A stretch of DNA of 64,000 nt from positions 186,001 through 250,000 of the forward strand of contig NZ_FKLA01000008.1 in the NCBI RefSeq assembly GCF_900078395.1, written 5' to 3'. This DNA is from Anaerotruncus rubiinfantis. GTDB lineage: Bacteria > Bacillota > Clostridia > Oscillospirales > Ruminococcaceae. Numbering within the stretch: position 1 is the stretch's first letter; the number at the start of each line of letters is the position of its first letter. The notes beneath the pieces were generated by a model. It saw nothing but the letters and a program-made list of their open reading frames with translations, was not told the origin of the DNA and made no database searches. The position numbers and the translations under genes are program-made. Positions 26,222-34,681 of the stretch are shown piece after piece.

Positions 26222-26596
26222 GTGCTGCAACTGGATTTGCAAAGCCGCCAGCCGATCTATGAGCAACTCATCCTGCGGCTGTCCGAGCTGATCGCGGTGG
26301 GCGCGCTCGCGCCGGACGCACAGCTGCCGTCGGTCAGGAACCTGGCACGGGATCTGGGCGTGAACCCAAATACTGTCCAGAAGGCGTACCAGGAGCTGGA
26401 ACGGCAGGGAATCATATACTCAGTGGCTGGAAAAGGCAGTTTTATTGCATCCGGCGACCACGCGAATAAAATTCTTTGCGCGCAGAACCTCGGGAAAATC
26501 CGCGAGGCGGTCCGGGACGGCAAGCGTACCGGGCTTAGCCGCCGGCAGGTGGACGAGGTGGTCGATTCGGTTTATGAGGAGGATTTGAAACGATGA
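26222..26596 (+). CDS. GntR-family regulator, YtrA subfamily
   Basis: 124 aa. A winged HTH (QPIYEQLILRLSELIAVG; LPSVRNLARDLGVNPNTVQK) with only a short C-terminal tail, the YtrA type that represses adjacent ABC transporter genes. The GTG start at 26222 is preferred because AAGGGGTGG lies just before it; an ATG 18 bp upstream has no well-spaced ribosome-binding site. The stop overlaps the start of the ABC ATPase (ATGA). Confidence 0.88.
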   Translation: MLQLDLQSRQPIYEQLILRLSELIAVGALAPDAQLPSVRNLARDLGVNPNTVQKAYQELERQGIIYSVAGKGSFIASGDHANKILCAQNLGKIREAVRDGKRTGLSRRQVDEVVDSVYEEDLKR

Positions 26597-27492
26597 TTGA
26601 GGCAAACGCGCTGGTCAAATGCTTCGGTGATTTCACGGCGCTTTCTTCGCTCACCACAACCATCCGGGACAGCTCAATCTACGGGCTGGTTGGCTCGAAC
26701 GGCTCGGGAAAATCGACCTTCCTGCGGCTGGTCGCGGGTGTTTATATGCCGGATGGGGGTACCATCAGGGTGGATGGGGAAGAGGTCTACGAGAACACCG
26801 CGGTCAAAGAACGGACTTTTTTTGTGGCGGATGATCTGTATTTCCTTCCGCAGTCCAGCATGAACGACATGGCGAAGTTTTATAAGGGGATCTTCTCCGG
26901 CTTTTCGGACGAACGGTATGCAAAGCTCTGCACGATTTTCCCGCTCGATCCGAAAAAGAAGATCAATACCTTCTCAAAAGGGATGAAGCGGCAGGCCGCG
27001 CTTCTGCTGGGGCTCTCCTGCCAGCCTGACCTGCTGCTTCTGGACGAAGCGTTCGACGGGCTCGACCCGGTGATGCGCGGCGCGGTGAAGAAGTTGCTTT
27101 CGGATGACATCGCCGCCCGGGATATGACGGTCATCATCACTTCTCACAACCTGCGCGAGCTCGAGGATCTGTGCGACCACGTCGGGCTGCTGCACAAGGG
27201 GCAGATACTCTTCGAGCGGGAGATCGACGAGCTTAAGCTGGGATTTTGCAAGGTGCACGCGGCCTTTCCGCAGGGCGTGGACGACCAGATTTTCAAAAAG
27301 CTCGATATTATGCAGATGTCCCGCAGCGGAAGCCTTGTGAATCTTGTGGTGCGCGGGACGAGCGCCGACGCAGCCGCCTACCTGCTCGAACAGGGCGCGG
27401 TATTCGCGGAAGGCGTACCGCTCACGCTTGAGGAAGTATTCATTCATGAAATGGAGGCGGTCGGTTATGACTACAACAACATCATATTCTGA
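26593..27492 (+). CDS. ABC transporter ATP-binding protein
   Basis: 299 aa. Walker A GSNGSGKST, signature TFSKGMKRQ (variant of LSGGQ), Walker B LLLLDEAFDGLD and the switch histidine in ITSHNLREL are present. It resembles the YtrB/BcrA-type ATPases that pair with multi-span permeases. Its 3' end overlaps the permease gene by 26 bp. The operon is under the YtrA-like regulator, a design often induced by cell-wall-active antibiotics in Firmicutes; the inducer here is unknown. Confidence 0.92.
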   Translation: MIEANALVKCFGDFTALSSLTTTIRDSSIYGLVGSNGSGKSTFLRLVAGVYMPDGGTIRVDGEEVYENTAVKERTFFVADDLYFLPQSSMNDMAKFYKGIFSGFSDERYAKLCTIFPLDPKKKINTFSKGMKRQAALLLGLSCQPDLLLLDEAFDGLDPVMRGAVKKLLSDDIAARDMTVIITSHNLRELEDLCDHVGLLHKGQILFEREIDELKLGFCKVHAAFPQGVDDQIFKKLDIMQMSRSGSLVNLVVRGTSADAAAYLLEQGAVFAEGVPLTLEEVFIHEMEAVGYDYNNIIF

Positions 27493-29806
27493 GCGCGGCC
27501 GGTTCCTTGGGTTGTATAAGAGCACCTTCCGCCGCAACATCGGCTTTTTTGCCCTGCTGTGCACCGTCATCGGCATCTTCTATCCGTTCCAGTACGCGAT
27601 GGAGGCGTTTAAATCGGTCGACCTGGCCGCCGAGGCCATCCGCTACGACAACCCCTATTACCAATACAGTCTTGGCGGCCTTGGCCTGAACTATACCGGC
27701 ATTTCCGCCTTCTTCTTCTCGGCGATCATGCTGGTCGCCCCGTTGGTGCTCGCGCTTGTGCTGAATGGCTACATGCACAGCAAAAAGGCCGCCGACGTCT
27801 ACCATGCGCTGCCGCTGCGCCGCGAAACGCTGCTGGGGGTCAACTTTGCGGTCGCCATGAGCATGCTGTGGATCCCGGTGATCGTTTCAAACCTGCTTAT
27901 TTCGCTGCTTCAGATCGCCAAATTCGGCTTCGATGCAGGCACATTCGGTTACCTGTGGCTGGATATGCTCGGTTGGTTCGCGGCATCCGCAACGATTTAT
28001 ATGGTGACCGCGTTTGTTTCGGTCTGTGTGGGTACGATATTTGACGCATTTGTGTTTGCCTGTACACTGCTTATCTCCGGACCGGTGCTCAGCGGGCTTT
28101 TTGTGGGGCTCTGCAGCGAGTTCCTCTATGGATTTACAGCCAGCGATGCCTTCATGCGGATCATTTTCCTGCTTTCGCCGCTCACCCTGATGCCCGCGCG
28201 GTTCGCGTTTGAAAACCCGTATGCGGGGATAGCGCCGCTGTCAAGATCGGTGGACGAAATCAGCGCCCTGACCGAAAGCAACATTGCTATTTTAGTCTAC
28301 CTGCTGCTTGCGGCGGCGTTCTTCTTTGTGACCATGAAACTCTACCGCAAACGACCGAGCGAAACCGCAGAGACCACCACCTCGAAAGGTATCCTGCAAA
28401 TCCTTATCAAGCTGATCGGTACGATGATCAGCGGCATCTGCGTTGGATTCGTATTCTATGCGATTTCGTATCCGCGCGGGCAGATGCCGTTTGTCATGTG
28501 GACGATCATCGGCGGCATCCTTGCATACGCAATTATAGAAGTGATCCTCAATCGGGGCTTTAAAACGCTGGTAAAAAGCCTGCCGCTTGGTGTGCTGATG
28601 GTGGCGGTCACTGTGGGTGGGACGCTTATCCCAATGACCGGCGCGTTTGGTTATGAAACGCGCGTGCCGGATACCGCGAAGGTGACTTCGGCTGAGATCA
28701 ACTATACTGGCCGTTACGATGGATATGCTGTCCGGGTGGGTCCGGATATAGATTATGACGGGGACCTGCGTACAAACAGCCTGCGCACAGTCACGCTGAC
28801 CGATCCGCAGGCCATCGATGCGATACGCGCCTTCCATACCGACGCGGTCGGGAAAGGATACGACCGCGCCGGGTACATGGAGGACAGCGACGTGCCGGTC
28901 ATGTGGACCAACACGGAGATCACCTATCGGCTGCAGGGCGGCGGCAAGCTGACTCGTACCTATAATGCAGTCGACGCGGAAACCATGTCGAAGCTCGCGC
29001 CGCTCGAAACGAACGCGGAGTTCCTCACCCAGCGGCATCCGGCATTCTTTACCGATCCCTCCAACATCATTGAATGGGAAATCTCTGACCTGTACGGTAA
29101 AAACCGGGTGAAGCACCTGCTGTCGCCCGCGGATTCCAGCGCGCTGCTCGAAGCGATCCGGACGGATCTTTCCGCGATGACGCTGGATGAGCTGCGGTAT
29201 CCCACTGAAACGCCGGTGGCATATCTTTCCTTCACAGCGAACCTGCCAAAGACGCCGGCTGAACGCGCGGCCAGATCCGGACAGTTCCTCATCTCCAGCG
29301 AGAAACAGCAGACCTATCAGTTCCTCAAGCAGAAGGGCCTGCTCAGCGGAATCGAGGTCGATCTCGATGACTGCGTCGCAGTGTCGGCGATTGTGGACAA
29401 CGGCGCCGGCGGTGGGCGCTACCGCAACAACTATTCCGCGATCGCGCAGATGTCGCCTGGCGACTACCAGTTCTCCGCGCAGGAGCTGGAATACACCCGC
29501 GAAAACATCCGGAGTGAACGGGAAAATTGGACTGAAGAGGCGGAACGGATCGGAATGGAAGAATTCCTGCAATCCAGAGGCCGCTATGAAGTGACCGCGC
29601 TGTTTGAAAATCCGGGTGACATCCAGGCGATGGCGGACGCGATGGTCGGCAGCTATGCGGTTGGGGAACCGCTCGTCTACGCGAACTTTTATTTTGACGG
29701 CGCGGCCACCGGTACCCCGGTGCTGGTCCCGCTTTCCCGCCTGCCGGAACATATGCGCAGTCAGTTTGAAATGGAGACCTTCCTGAAAGGTTCCATTGCT
29801 CCCTGA
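27467..29806 (+). CDS. ABC transporter permease with large C-terminal soluble domain
   Basis: 779 aa. The first ~400 residues hold many hydrophobic spans (for example FFALLCTVIGIFYPFQYAM, FFFSAIMLVAPLVLALVL, VLMVAVTVGGTLIPMTGAF), and the remaining ~370 residues are soluble and rich in beta-type sequence. The start at 27467 follows GGAGG by 9 bp inside the ATPase gene; the open frame further upstream is an overlap artefact. The combination resembles YtrC/YtrD-like permeases fused to an extracytoplasmic domain. Substrate unknown. Confidence 0.82.
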   Translation: MTTTTSYSERGRFLGLYKSTFRRNIGFFALLCTVIGIFYPFQYAMEAFKSVDLAAEAIRYDNPYYQYSLGGLGLNYTGISAFFFSAIMLVAPLVLALVLNGYMHSKKAADVYHALPLRRETLLGVNFAVAMSMLWIPVIVSNLLISLLQIAKFGFDAGTFGYLWLDMLGWFAASATIYMVTAFVSVCVGTIFDAFVFACTLLISGPVLSGLFVGLCSEFLYGFTASDAFMRIIFLLSPLTLMPARFAFENPYAGIAPLSRSVDEISALTESNIAILVYLLLAAAFFFVTMKLYRKRPSETAETTTSKGILQILIKLIGTMISGICVGFVFYAISYPRGQMPFVMWTIIGGILAYAIIEVILNRGFKTLVKSLPLGVLMVAVTVGGTLIPMTGAFGYETRVPDTAKVTSAEINYTGRYDGYAVRVGPDIDYDGDLRTNSLRTVTLTDPQAIDAIRAFHTDAVGKGYDRAGYMEDSDVPVMWTNTEITYRLQGGGKLTRTYNAVDAETMSKLAPLETNAEFLTQRHPAFFTDPSNIIEWEISDLYGKNRVKHLLSPADSSALLEAIRTDLSAMTLDELRYPTETPVAYLSFTANLPKTPAERAARSGQFLISSEKQQTYQFLKQKGLLSGIEVDLDDCVAVSAIVDNGAGGGRYRNNYSAIAQMSPGDYQFSAQELEYTRENIRSERENWTEEAERIGMEEFLQSRGRYEVTALFENPGDIQAMADAMVGSYAVGEPLVYANFYFDGAATGTPVLVPLSRLPEHMRSQFEMETFLKGSIAP

Positions 29807-29837
29807 ATTTGATTCACCTCTCTCTCCAGCATAGAAA

Positions 29838-29873
29838 AAAGGCCCCTTCCGAAAGCTTTCGGAAGGGGCCTTT
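29838..29873 (+). terminator. Terminator of the GntR-ABC operon
   Basis: Perfect 36-base palindrome centred at 29855/29856 (GGCCCCTTCCGAAAG arm), flanked by A-run and TTT. Confidence 0.85.
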
Positions 29874-29984
29874 GCGCGCTCAGGACGAAAAGACGTTTTG
29901 CCGGGATGGAACCTGGGGAAAGGGCCAGCCTGTTTTCCCCTTGACGCGTGCCATCGGGCTCCAGGCGGCGAGACGGCATTGGGT

Positions 29985-31532
29985 TCACATCATCGGGGAG
30001 AAGAGGCGCAGGAAGGCGCGCATGATCCGGCGCAGCACCGGGACGTGCCGCAGATAGTTCTTCGGGATTTCCTGGCAGACGGTCAGAGTCTGGAGGATGT
30101 CGTCGCGTACATCGGCGATGACCCGCGCGTTATAGAAACAGACGCCGCATTCGAAATGCAGATAAAAGCTGCGGTAATCCATATTCGCGGTGCCAACAAT
30201 AGCGATCTCGTCGTCCGCCACATACATCTTTGCATGGACAAACCCGGGCGTATATTCATAGATACGCACGCCGGCGTCGAGCAGCGGCTGATAAAAGGAT
30301 TGGGTCGTCTCGTGCACGAACCATTTGTCCGGGACGTGCGGGGTTATAATCCGCACATCCACGCCGCTGCGCGCCGCCGACTGGAGCGCTGTGACCATCT
30401 CATTGTCGAGGATGAGGTAGGGCGTTGTAATGTAGACGTAGCGATTTGCCCGATTGATGATCTGCATATAGGTTTCTTCCGAAACGTTGATGCGGTCGAG
30501 GGGACTGTCTCCAAACGGCTGAACGAAACCGTCGCTGTCGCAGCTCAGGGTGGGACGGAAGCGCATATAGTCGTCATCGGTCGGTACGGAAAAGTTCCAG
30601 AGAGAAAGAAACATCGAGGTCAGATTCCACACCGCGTCGCCTTTGAGCATCACGCCGGTATCCTTCCAATGGCCGTGTTTTTCGTAGGTGTTGATATATT
30701 CGTCCGCAAGGTTGATGCCCCCGCAGAATCCGACGTTGCCGTCGATGACGGTGATTTTGCGGTGGTCGCGGTAATTCATCATCGAATTGAGGTGGGGACG
30801 AAACGGGTTGAAAAGCACACATTTGATCCCACGCGCGCGCAGCCTGCCCGGATAGCGGCTGGAGATGGTCTGGATCGAGCCGATGTCGTCATACATGAAA
30901 CGCACGTCCACGCCTTCGGCGGCTTTTTGCGTGAGGATCTCGAGAATGGGGTCCCACATTTCCCCTTCTTCGAGGATAAAATATTCCATGAAGATGAACT
31001 TCTTTGATTTGGGCAGTTCCTCGAGCATCCGCTTCCACATATGCTCTCCAAGCGGGAAGTATTCGGCTTGGGTGCCGCGCCAAAGCGGCAGTCCGGTTGT
31101 GTTGCGCAAGAAGTTCGGAATGGTTGTGAACCGCGGGCAGGCTCCCTGCAGTTCGTCCATATAACTTTCCGGCGCGGTAAATCCGCGGCGGGTGTCCTGC
31201 TCGGCGCGCTCAATCCGCTGGGTGAGCAGCTTTGGAAGCGTTTTGTTGCCGAACATCAGATAAAAAAAGCCGCCGAAGATCGGGAAAGACATCAGAAGGA
31301 TGACCCATGCGAGTTTGTAGGACGGGTTTTCGTCCTTGCTGATGAGCCAGACCACGATACCGATGCTCAGTGTGAGCAGCACCGCGTAAACGGCCGCAAA
31401 GTATTCGCTGAGCCAGATGATCGCCGCGAGCAGTACGCCGCCTTGGACAAGGATCAGAAGCGCCACAATGACCACTTTGCTGAATAGAAAGCTGAACACC
31501 GATTTAATATGCAGCTTTTTTTTATTCTTCAT
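29985..31532 (-). CDS. cls: Cardiolipin synthase
   Basis: 515 aa. Two N-terminal membrane segments (VVIVALLILVQGGVLLAAI; YAVLLTLSIGIVVWLI) and two phospholipase D HKD-type motifs: DHRKITVIDG and HAKMYVADDEIAIVGTANMD. The enzyme joins two phosphatidylglycerols into cardiolipin at the membrane. The ATG at 31532 follows AAAGGGGGG; the in-frame ATG 33 bp upstream is close to the promoter. The WLISKDENPSYKLAWVILL motif is typical of Firmicute Cls. Confidence 0.95.
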   Translation of the reverse strand: MKNKKKLHIKSVFSFLFSKVVIVALLILVQGGVLLAAIIWLSEYFAAVYAVLLTLSIGIVVWLISKDENPSYKLAWVILLMSFPIFGGFFYLMFGNKTLPKLLTQRIERAEQDTRRGFTAPESYMDELQGACPRFTTIPNFLRNTTGLPLWRGTQAEYFPLGEHMWKRMLEELPKSKKFIFMEYFILEEGEMWDPILEILTQKAAEGVDVRFMYDDIGSIQTISSRYPGRLRARGIKCVLFNPFRPHLNSMMNYRDHRKITVIDGNVGFCGGINLADEYINTYEKHGHWKDTGVMLKGDAVWNLTSMFLSLWNFSVPTDDDYMRFRPTLSCDSDGFVQPFGDSPLDRINVSEETYMQIINRANRYVYITTPYLILDNEMVTALQSAARSGVDVRIITPHVPDKWFVHETTQSFYQPLLDAGVRIYEYTPGFVHAKMYVADDEIAIVGTANMDYRSFYLHFECGVCFYNARVIADVRDDILQTLTVCQEIPKNYLRHVPVLRRIMRAFLRLFSPMM

Positions 31533-31581
31533 GGGAAGTACCCCCCTTTTTTTACCTGGATGCAACCCCTTTATTTTATCT

Positions 31582-31609
31582 ATTATAACAGCTTTCTATC
31601 AAGATTCAA
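31582..31609 (-). promoter_or_regulatory. Promoter of cls
   Basis: Minus strand TTGAAT, 16-bp spacer, TATAAT. Confidence 0.65.
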
Positions 31610-31615
31610 GGACGT

Positions 31616-31656
31616 ATAAAAAGGATGGACCGGCCGCAAACCGGCGGCCGGTCCAT
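31616..31656 (-). terminator. Terminator of galE
   Basis: ATGGACCGGCCG (31625-31636) pairs with CGGCCGGTCCAT (31645-31656), with CCTTTTTAT following on the minus strand. It sits between galE and the cls promoter. Confidence 0.85.
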
Positions 31657-31701
31657 GGACAATATTGGGAGATGTGGAGGGCGGTTGAAAAAGGCGGCCG
31701 G

Positions 31702-32709
31702 TTAGAGCCCGTTGGGGTTCTGCTTCGAGAAGCGCCAGCTGTCGGCGCACATGTCGTCGATGGTGCGCTGGGCCGTCCATCCGAGCAGCTCCTTGGCACG
31801 GGTGCAGTCGGCATAGGAGGTGGCGATGTCGCCGGGCCGGCGCGGGGCGATGTGATGTTTAATGGGGAAGCCGCAGGCCTTTTCAAAGGCGTGTACGACA
31901 TCGAGAACCGAATAGCCGTGGCCGGTGCCGAGATTGATCGCTTCAACGACGTTTTTGTCCGCGATGTAGTCGAGCGCTTTCAGATGCCCAACCGCGAGGT
32001 CGACAACGTGGATATAGTCACGCACGCCGGTGCCGTCCGGGGTGTCGTAATCGTTGCCGTAAACAGCCAGATCATCGAGCTTTCCGGTCGCGACCTGGGA
32101 GATGTATGGCAGAAGGTTATTGGGGATGCCGTTCGGGTCTTCACCCAAAAGGCCGCTCTCATGCGCGCCAATGGGATTGAAGTACCGCAGCAGCGCCACG
32201 CTCCAGGTGGGATCGGCTTCGTGCAGGTCGGTGAGGATCTTTTCAATGAACAGTTTGGTGGTGCCGTACGGATTGGTGGTTGAAAGAGGCATATCCTCCT
32301 TGAACGGGACGGGATTGTGCATGCCGTAGACGGTGGCGGAGGAGGAAAAGACGAATTTTTTGCAGCCGAATTTCTCCATCACCTGGCAGAGCACCAGCGT
32401 GCCGGTCAGATTGTTGTGATAATATTTGAGCGGAATCTTGCAGCTTTCGCCCACTGCCTTGAGACCCGCGAAATGAATGACCGCGTCAATCTGATTCTGC
32501 GCAAAAACGCGTTCGACGCCTTCGCGGTCGAGCAGGTCGACTTCATAGGATTTGAAGCTCTTGCCGGTGATCTTTTCGATGCGGCGCAGCGCCTCCGGTT
32601 TCGAGTTTGAGAAATTGTCGAGCACGACGATGTCGCGCCCCGCCTTAAGCAGCTCCACACAGGTGTGGGAACCGATATATCCGGCTCCGCCGGTGACTAA
32701 AATAGACAT
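31702..32709 (-). CDS. galE: UDP-glucose 4-epimerase
   Basis: 335 aa short-chain dehydrogenase/reductase. NAD-binding GGAGYIG at residues 7-13, catalytic S122-124 region (FSSSATVYG) and Y148xxxK152 (YGTTK). GalE interconverts UDP-glucose and UDP-galactose for the Leloir pathway and surface polysaccharides. AAGGAGG precedes the ATG. No other galactose genes are next to it; it is monocistronic, with its own near-consensus promoter and terminator. Confidence 0.96.
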   Translation of the reverse strand: MSILVTGGAGYIGSHTCVELLKAGRDIVVLDNFSNSKPEALRRIEKITGKSFKSYEVDLLDREGVERVFAQNQIDAVIHFAGLKAVGESCKIPLKYYHNNLTGTLVLCQVMEKFGCKKFVFSSSATVYGMHNPVPFKEDMPLSTTNPYGTTKLFIEKILTDLHEADPTWSVALLRYFNPIGAHESGLLGEDPNGIPNNLLPYISQVATGKLDDLAVYGNDYDTPDGTGVRDYIHVVDLAVGHLKALDYIADKNVVEAINLGTGHGYSVLDVVHAFEKACGFPIKHHIAPRRPGDIATSYADCTRAKELLGWTAQRTIDDMCADSWRFSKQNPNGL

Positions 32710-32761
32710 AGGAAAGCCTCCTTATCATAAACGGGTGAAACGCTTTGCTTTCTGTGATTTC

Positions 32762-32790
32762 AGTATAGTTTCCGCCTTTGCCAATGTCAA
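32762..32790 (-). promoter_or_regulatory. Promoter of galE
   Basis: Minus strand TTGACA, 17-bp spacer, TATACT: near-perfect sigma-A consensus. Confidence 0.85.
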
Positions 32791-32869
32791 TGGATTCGAG
32801 CAATCATGCAACAAATGTCCATAAACACGCAACATTTGCGCGGAAACCGCAATCGGGTTTTTCACAGCC

Positions 32870-33802
32870 TTATTTTTCAGTCAGGACTTCAAGGCTTACG
32901 CCATCCGAACAGAAAACCACCGTACCGTCCCGGTCGGTGCGGTAAAGCATGATCCCAAACGAATCGAGCCGCCGCAGAATTTCGGCATGCGGGTGCCCGT
33001 AGGAATTTTCATAGCCGCAGCTCGCGACGGCGGCGGAAGGGTTGACAGCCCGCAGAAATTTTGCCTGGCTGGAGGTACTGGACCCGTGATGACCCAGCTT
33101 GAGCACGTCGGCCCGCAGTTCCCCGGCATCGTAGGCTTCCAGCAGGCTGTTTTCGCTCTCCTTTTCCGCGTCGCCGGTGAACAGGAAGGTCGTTTCGCCA
33201 TAGTCGAGCCGGAAAACCAGAGATGTGTCGTTGAGCTCCTCCTGATCGTGCTCCACAGGGCCCAGCAGAGTGAGCACCGCGCCTTCCCCAAGAGCATACT
33301 GCATCCCGGTTTTTGCGCGGGTGATCCGCAGGCCTTTGTCAGCGATCGTGTCGAGCAGGATTTCATAAGTCCTGGTTGTCGGCAGGATCTCCCCGGGCAC
33401 CTCCGAAAAAAGCACCTTGTCCACAGGAAATTCGCGCAGCACATCGGCCATACAGCCGATGTGATCGGCGTGCGGGTGGGTTGCGGCCAGCAGATCAATC
33501 CGCTTTACGCCCTGGCTGAAAAGATAATCGACGACTGTTTCGGCGTGGTCGGGGTCGCCTGCGTCGATCAGGACGTTCTGCCCGGCGGTCTGGATCAGGA
33601 TGCTGTCCCCCTGGCCGACATCGATGAAATGCACCGACAGCCGCGCGTCGATCGGGGCGGGCGTGCCGGAAAGCCCGGCAGCCTGATAGAGCCGGTCGAT
33701 GGCAGACCCGGCGTCCGGGCCGTAGGACAGGACAATCCCCATGCTGATGAGCACGAGCGTCAAAATTATAAGCAGGGTGATGGTTGACTGCTTGCGGCGC
33801 AT
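32870..33802 (-). CDS. ComEC-like MBL-fold metallohydrolase, membrane-anchored
   Basis: 310 aa. One N-terminal membrane segment (TITLLIILTLVLISMGIVL) then a metallo-beta-lactamase domain: FIDVGQGDSILIQ, THPHADHIG, FLFTGDAEKESEN, KLGHHGSSTS and the late SYGHPHAEIL. This is the C-terminal domain type of the competence protein ComEC, here free-standing. The ATG overlaps the stop of the upstream XRE gene by one base (TGATG), so the two are coupled. Nuclease activity is possible but not shown. Confidence 0.88.
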   Translation of the reverse strand: MRRKQSTITLLIILTLVLISMGIVLSYGPDAGSAIDRLYQAAGLSGTPAPIDARLSVHFIDVGQGDSILIQTAGQNVLIDAGDPDHAETVVDYLFSQGVKRIDLLAATHPHADHIGCMADVLREFPVDKVLFSEVPGEILPTTRTYEILLDTIADKGLRITRAKTGMQYALGEGAVLTLLGPVEHDQEELNDTSLVFRLDYGETTFLFTGDAEKESENSLLEAYDAGELRADVLKLGHHGSSTSSQAKFLRAVNPSAAVASCGYENSYGHPHAEILRRLDSFGIMLYRTDRDGTVVFCSDGVSLEVLTEK

Positions 33803-34020
33803 CAGTCGTGCTCCGGCTGGTCGGGCTCGATGACGAACAGATCGTTCGGGGTGCATTCGAGAATCTGACAGAGCGCCTCGATGGTTGAATAACGGATCGA
33901 ACGGGTCTCGTTATAAAGCAGGCGGTTTGCGTTCTGGCCGCTGATGCCCAGCTGTTTATAAAGCCAGTATTTACTCTTTCCCTTTTTCTTTAAAATTTCC
34001 AAAGCGTTCATGTGAATCAT
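33802..34020 (-). CDS. XRE-family HTH regulator 1
   Basis: 72 aa, a minimal Cro/CI-type HTH: MNALEILKKKGKSKYWLYKQ, then LGISGQNANRLLYNETRSIR and YSTIEALCQILECTPNDLF. It is a close paralogue of the next two genes; with regulator 2 it shares an almost identical block of about 90 bp, so the duplication is recent. It is translationally coupled to the ComEC-like gene. Confidence 0.85.
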   Translation of the reverse strand: MIHMNALEILKKKGKSKYWLYKQLGISGQNANRLLYNETRSIRYSTIEALCQILECTPNDLFVIEPDQPEHD

Positions 34021-34044
34021 AAAGAATCCTCCATTTACAGTGCA

Positions 34045-34263
34045 TCAGGCATGTTCCTGTTGGTCGGGTTCGATAACGAAAAGATCGTTCGGGGTGCATT
34101 CGAGGATCTGACAGAGCGCCTCGATGGTCGAATAACGGATCGAACGGGTTTCGTTATAAAGGATCTTATTGAGATTTTGACCACTGGTGCCAAGATGTTT
34201 TGCGAGCCAATATTTCGTCTTTCCCTTTTTCTGAAGGATTTCCAACGCATTCAATCGGATCAT
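34045..34263 (-). CDS. XRE-family HTH regulator 2
   Basis: 72 aa from the ATG at 34263 (GGGGAGATTTTAT precedes; an upstream in-frame start at 34278 overlaps that site). Cro/CI-type HTH with LAKHLGTSGQNLNKILYNET and the shared IEALCQILECTPNDLFVIEP tail. It is the first gene of the unit regulator 2 - regulator 1 - ComEC-like hydrolase. Confidence 0.84.
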   Translation of the reverse strand: MIRLNALEILQKKGKTKYWLAKHLGTSGQNLNKILYNETRSIRYSTIEALCQILECTPNDLFVIEPDQQEHA

Positions 34264-34313
34264 ATAAAATCTCCCCATAGCATATTTATCAATATGATAT
34301 TAATAAATACACC

Positions 34314-34370
34314 ATTTAAACATGTAGTCCGAAAAAATATAGTAATCAATAGATTGCATAATGTTTAAAT
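34314..34370. promoter_or_regulatory. Inverted-repeat pair upstream of XRE regulator 2
   Basis: ATTTAAACAT (34314-34323) and ATGTTTAAAT (34361-34370) form a perfect 10-bp inverted repeat with a 37-bp gap, in the AT-rich promoter region. It is a plausible paired operator for the XRE proteins; inference only. Confidence 0.4.
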
Positions 34371-34424
34371 TCATGTTATACTGTAGTCGATCCACGTCGT
34401 CTCCCTAAAACGGCTGGAGCAAAC

Positions 34425-34463
34425 GAAGGGGGCCCCACACGCCGCGCGCGTGGGGCCCCCTTC
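34425..34463 (-). terminator. Terminator after XRE regulator 3
   Basis: GAAGGGGGCCCCAC (34425-34438) pairs with GTGGGGCCCCCTTC (34450-34463), directly after the stop codon; only a short T-run (GTTTG) follows on the minus strand. Confidence 0.7.
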
Positions 34464-34666
34464 TATTCGTCGTCGATGCAAAACAGATCATTCGGCGTGC
34501 ATTCAAGCACCTGGCACAGTGCTTCGATGGTCTCGAAATGGATACCTTTTGTTTTTCCATAGAGGATTTTGTTCAGGTTCTGACCGCCCATCCCCAACTG
34601 CTTGCCCAGCCAGGATCTGCTTTTTCCCTTTTGTGCAAGCAATTCCAGAATGTTAATACGTACCAT
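34463..34666 (-). CDS. XRE-family HTH regulator 3
   Basis: 67 aa. Same architecture as regulators 1 and 2 (INILELLAQKGKSRSWLGKQ; LGMGGQNLNKILYGKT; IEALCQVLECTPNDLFCIDD) but more diverged. It begins 15 bp after the ygiQ-family stop and is the last gene of that unit, before a terminator. Confidence 0.84.
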   Translation of the reverse strand: MVRINILELLAQKGKSRSWLGKQLGMGGQNLNKILYGKTKGIHFETIEALCQVLECTPNDLFCIDDE

Positions 34667-34681
34667 ATCGAAACCTTCCCA

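Noticed and set aside
28292..29752. 486-aa minus-strand ORF opposite the ABC permease gene
   Set aside because: Low-complexity, histidine/arginine-rich shadow of the plus-strand gene; no family features.
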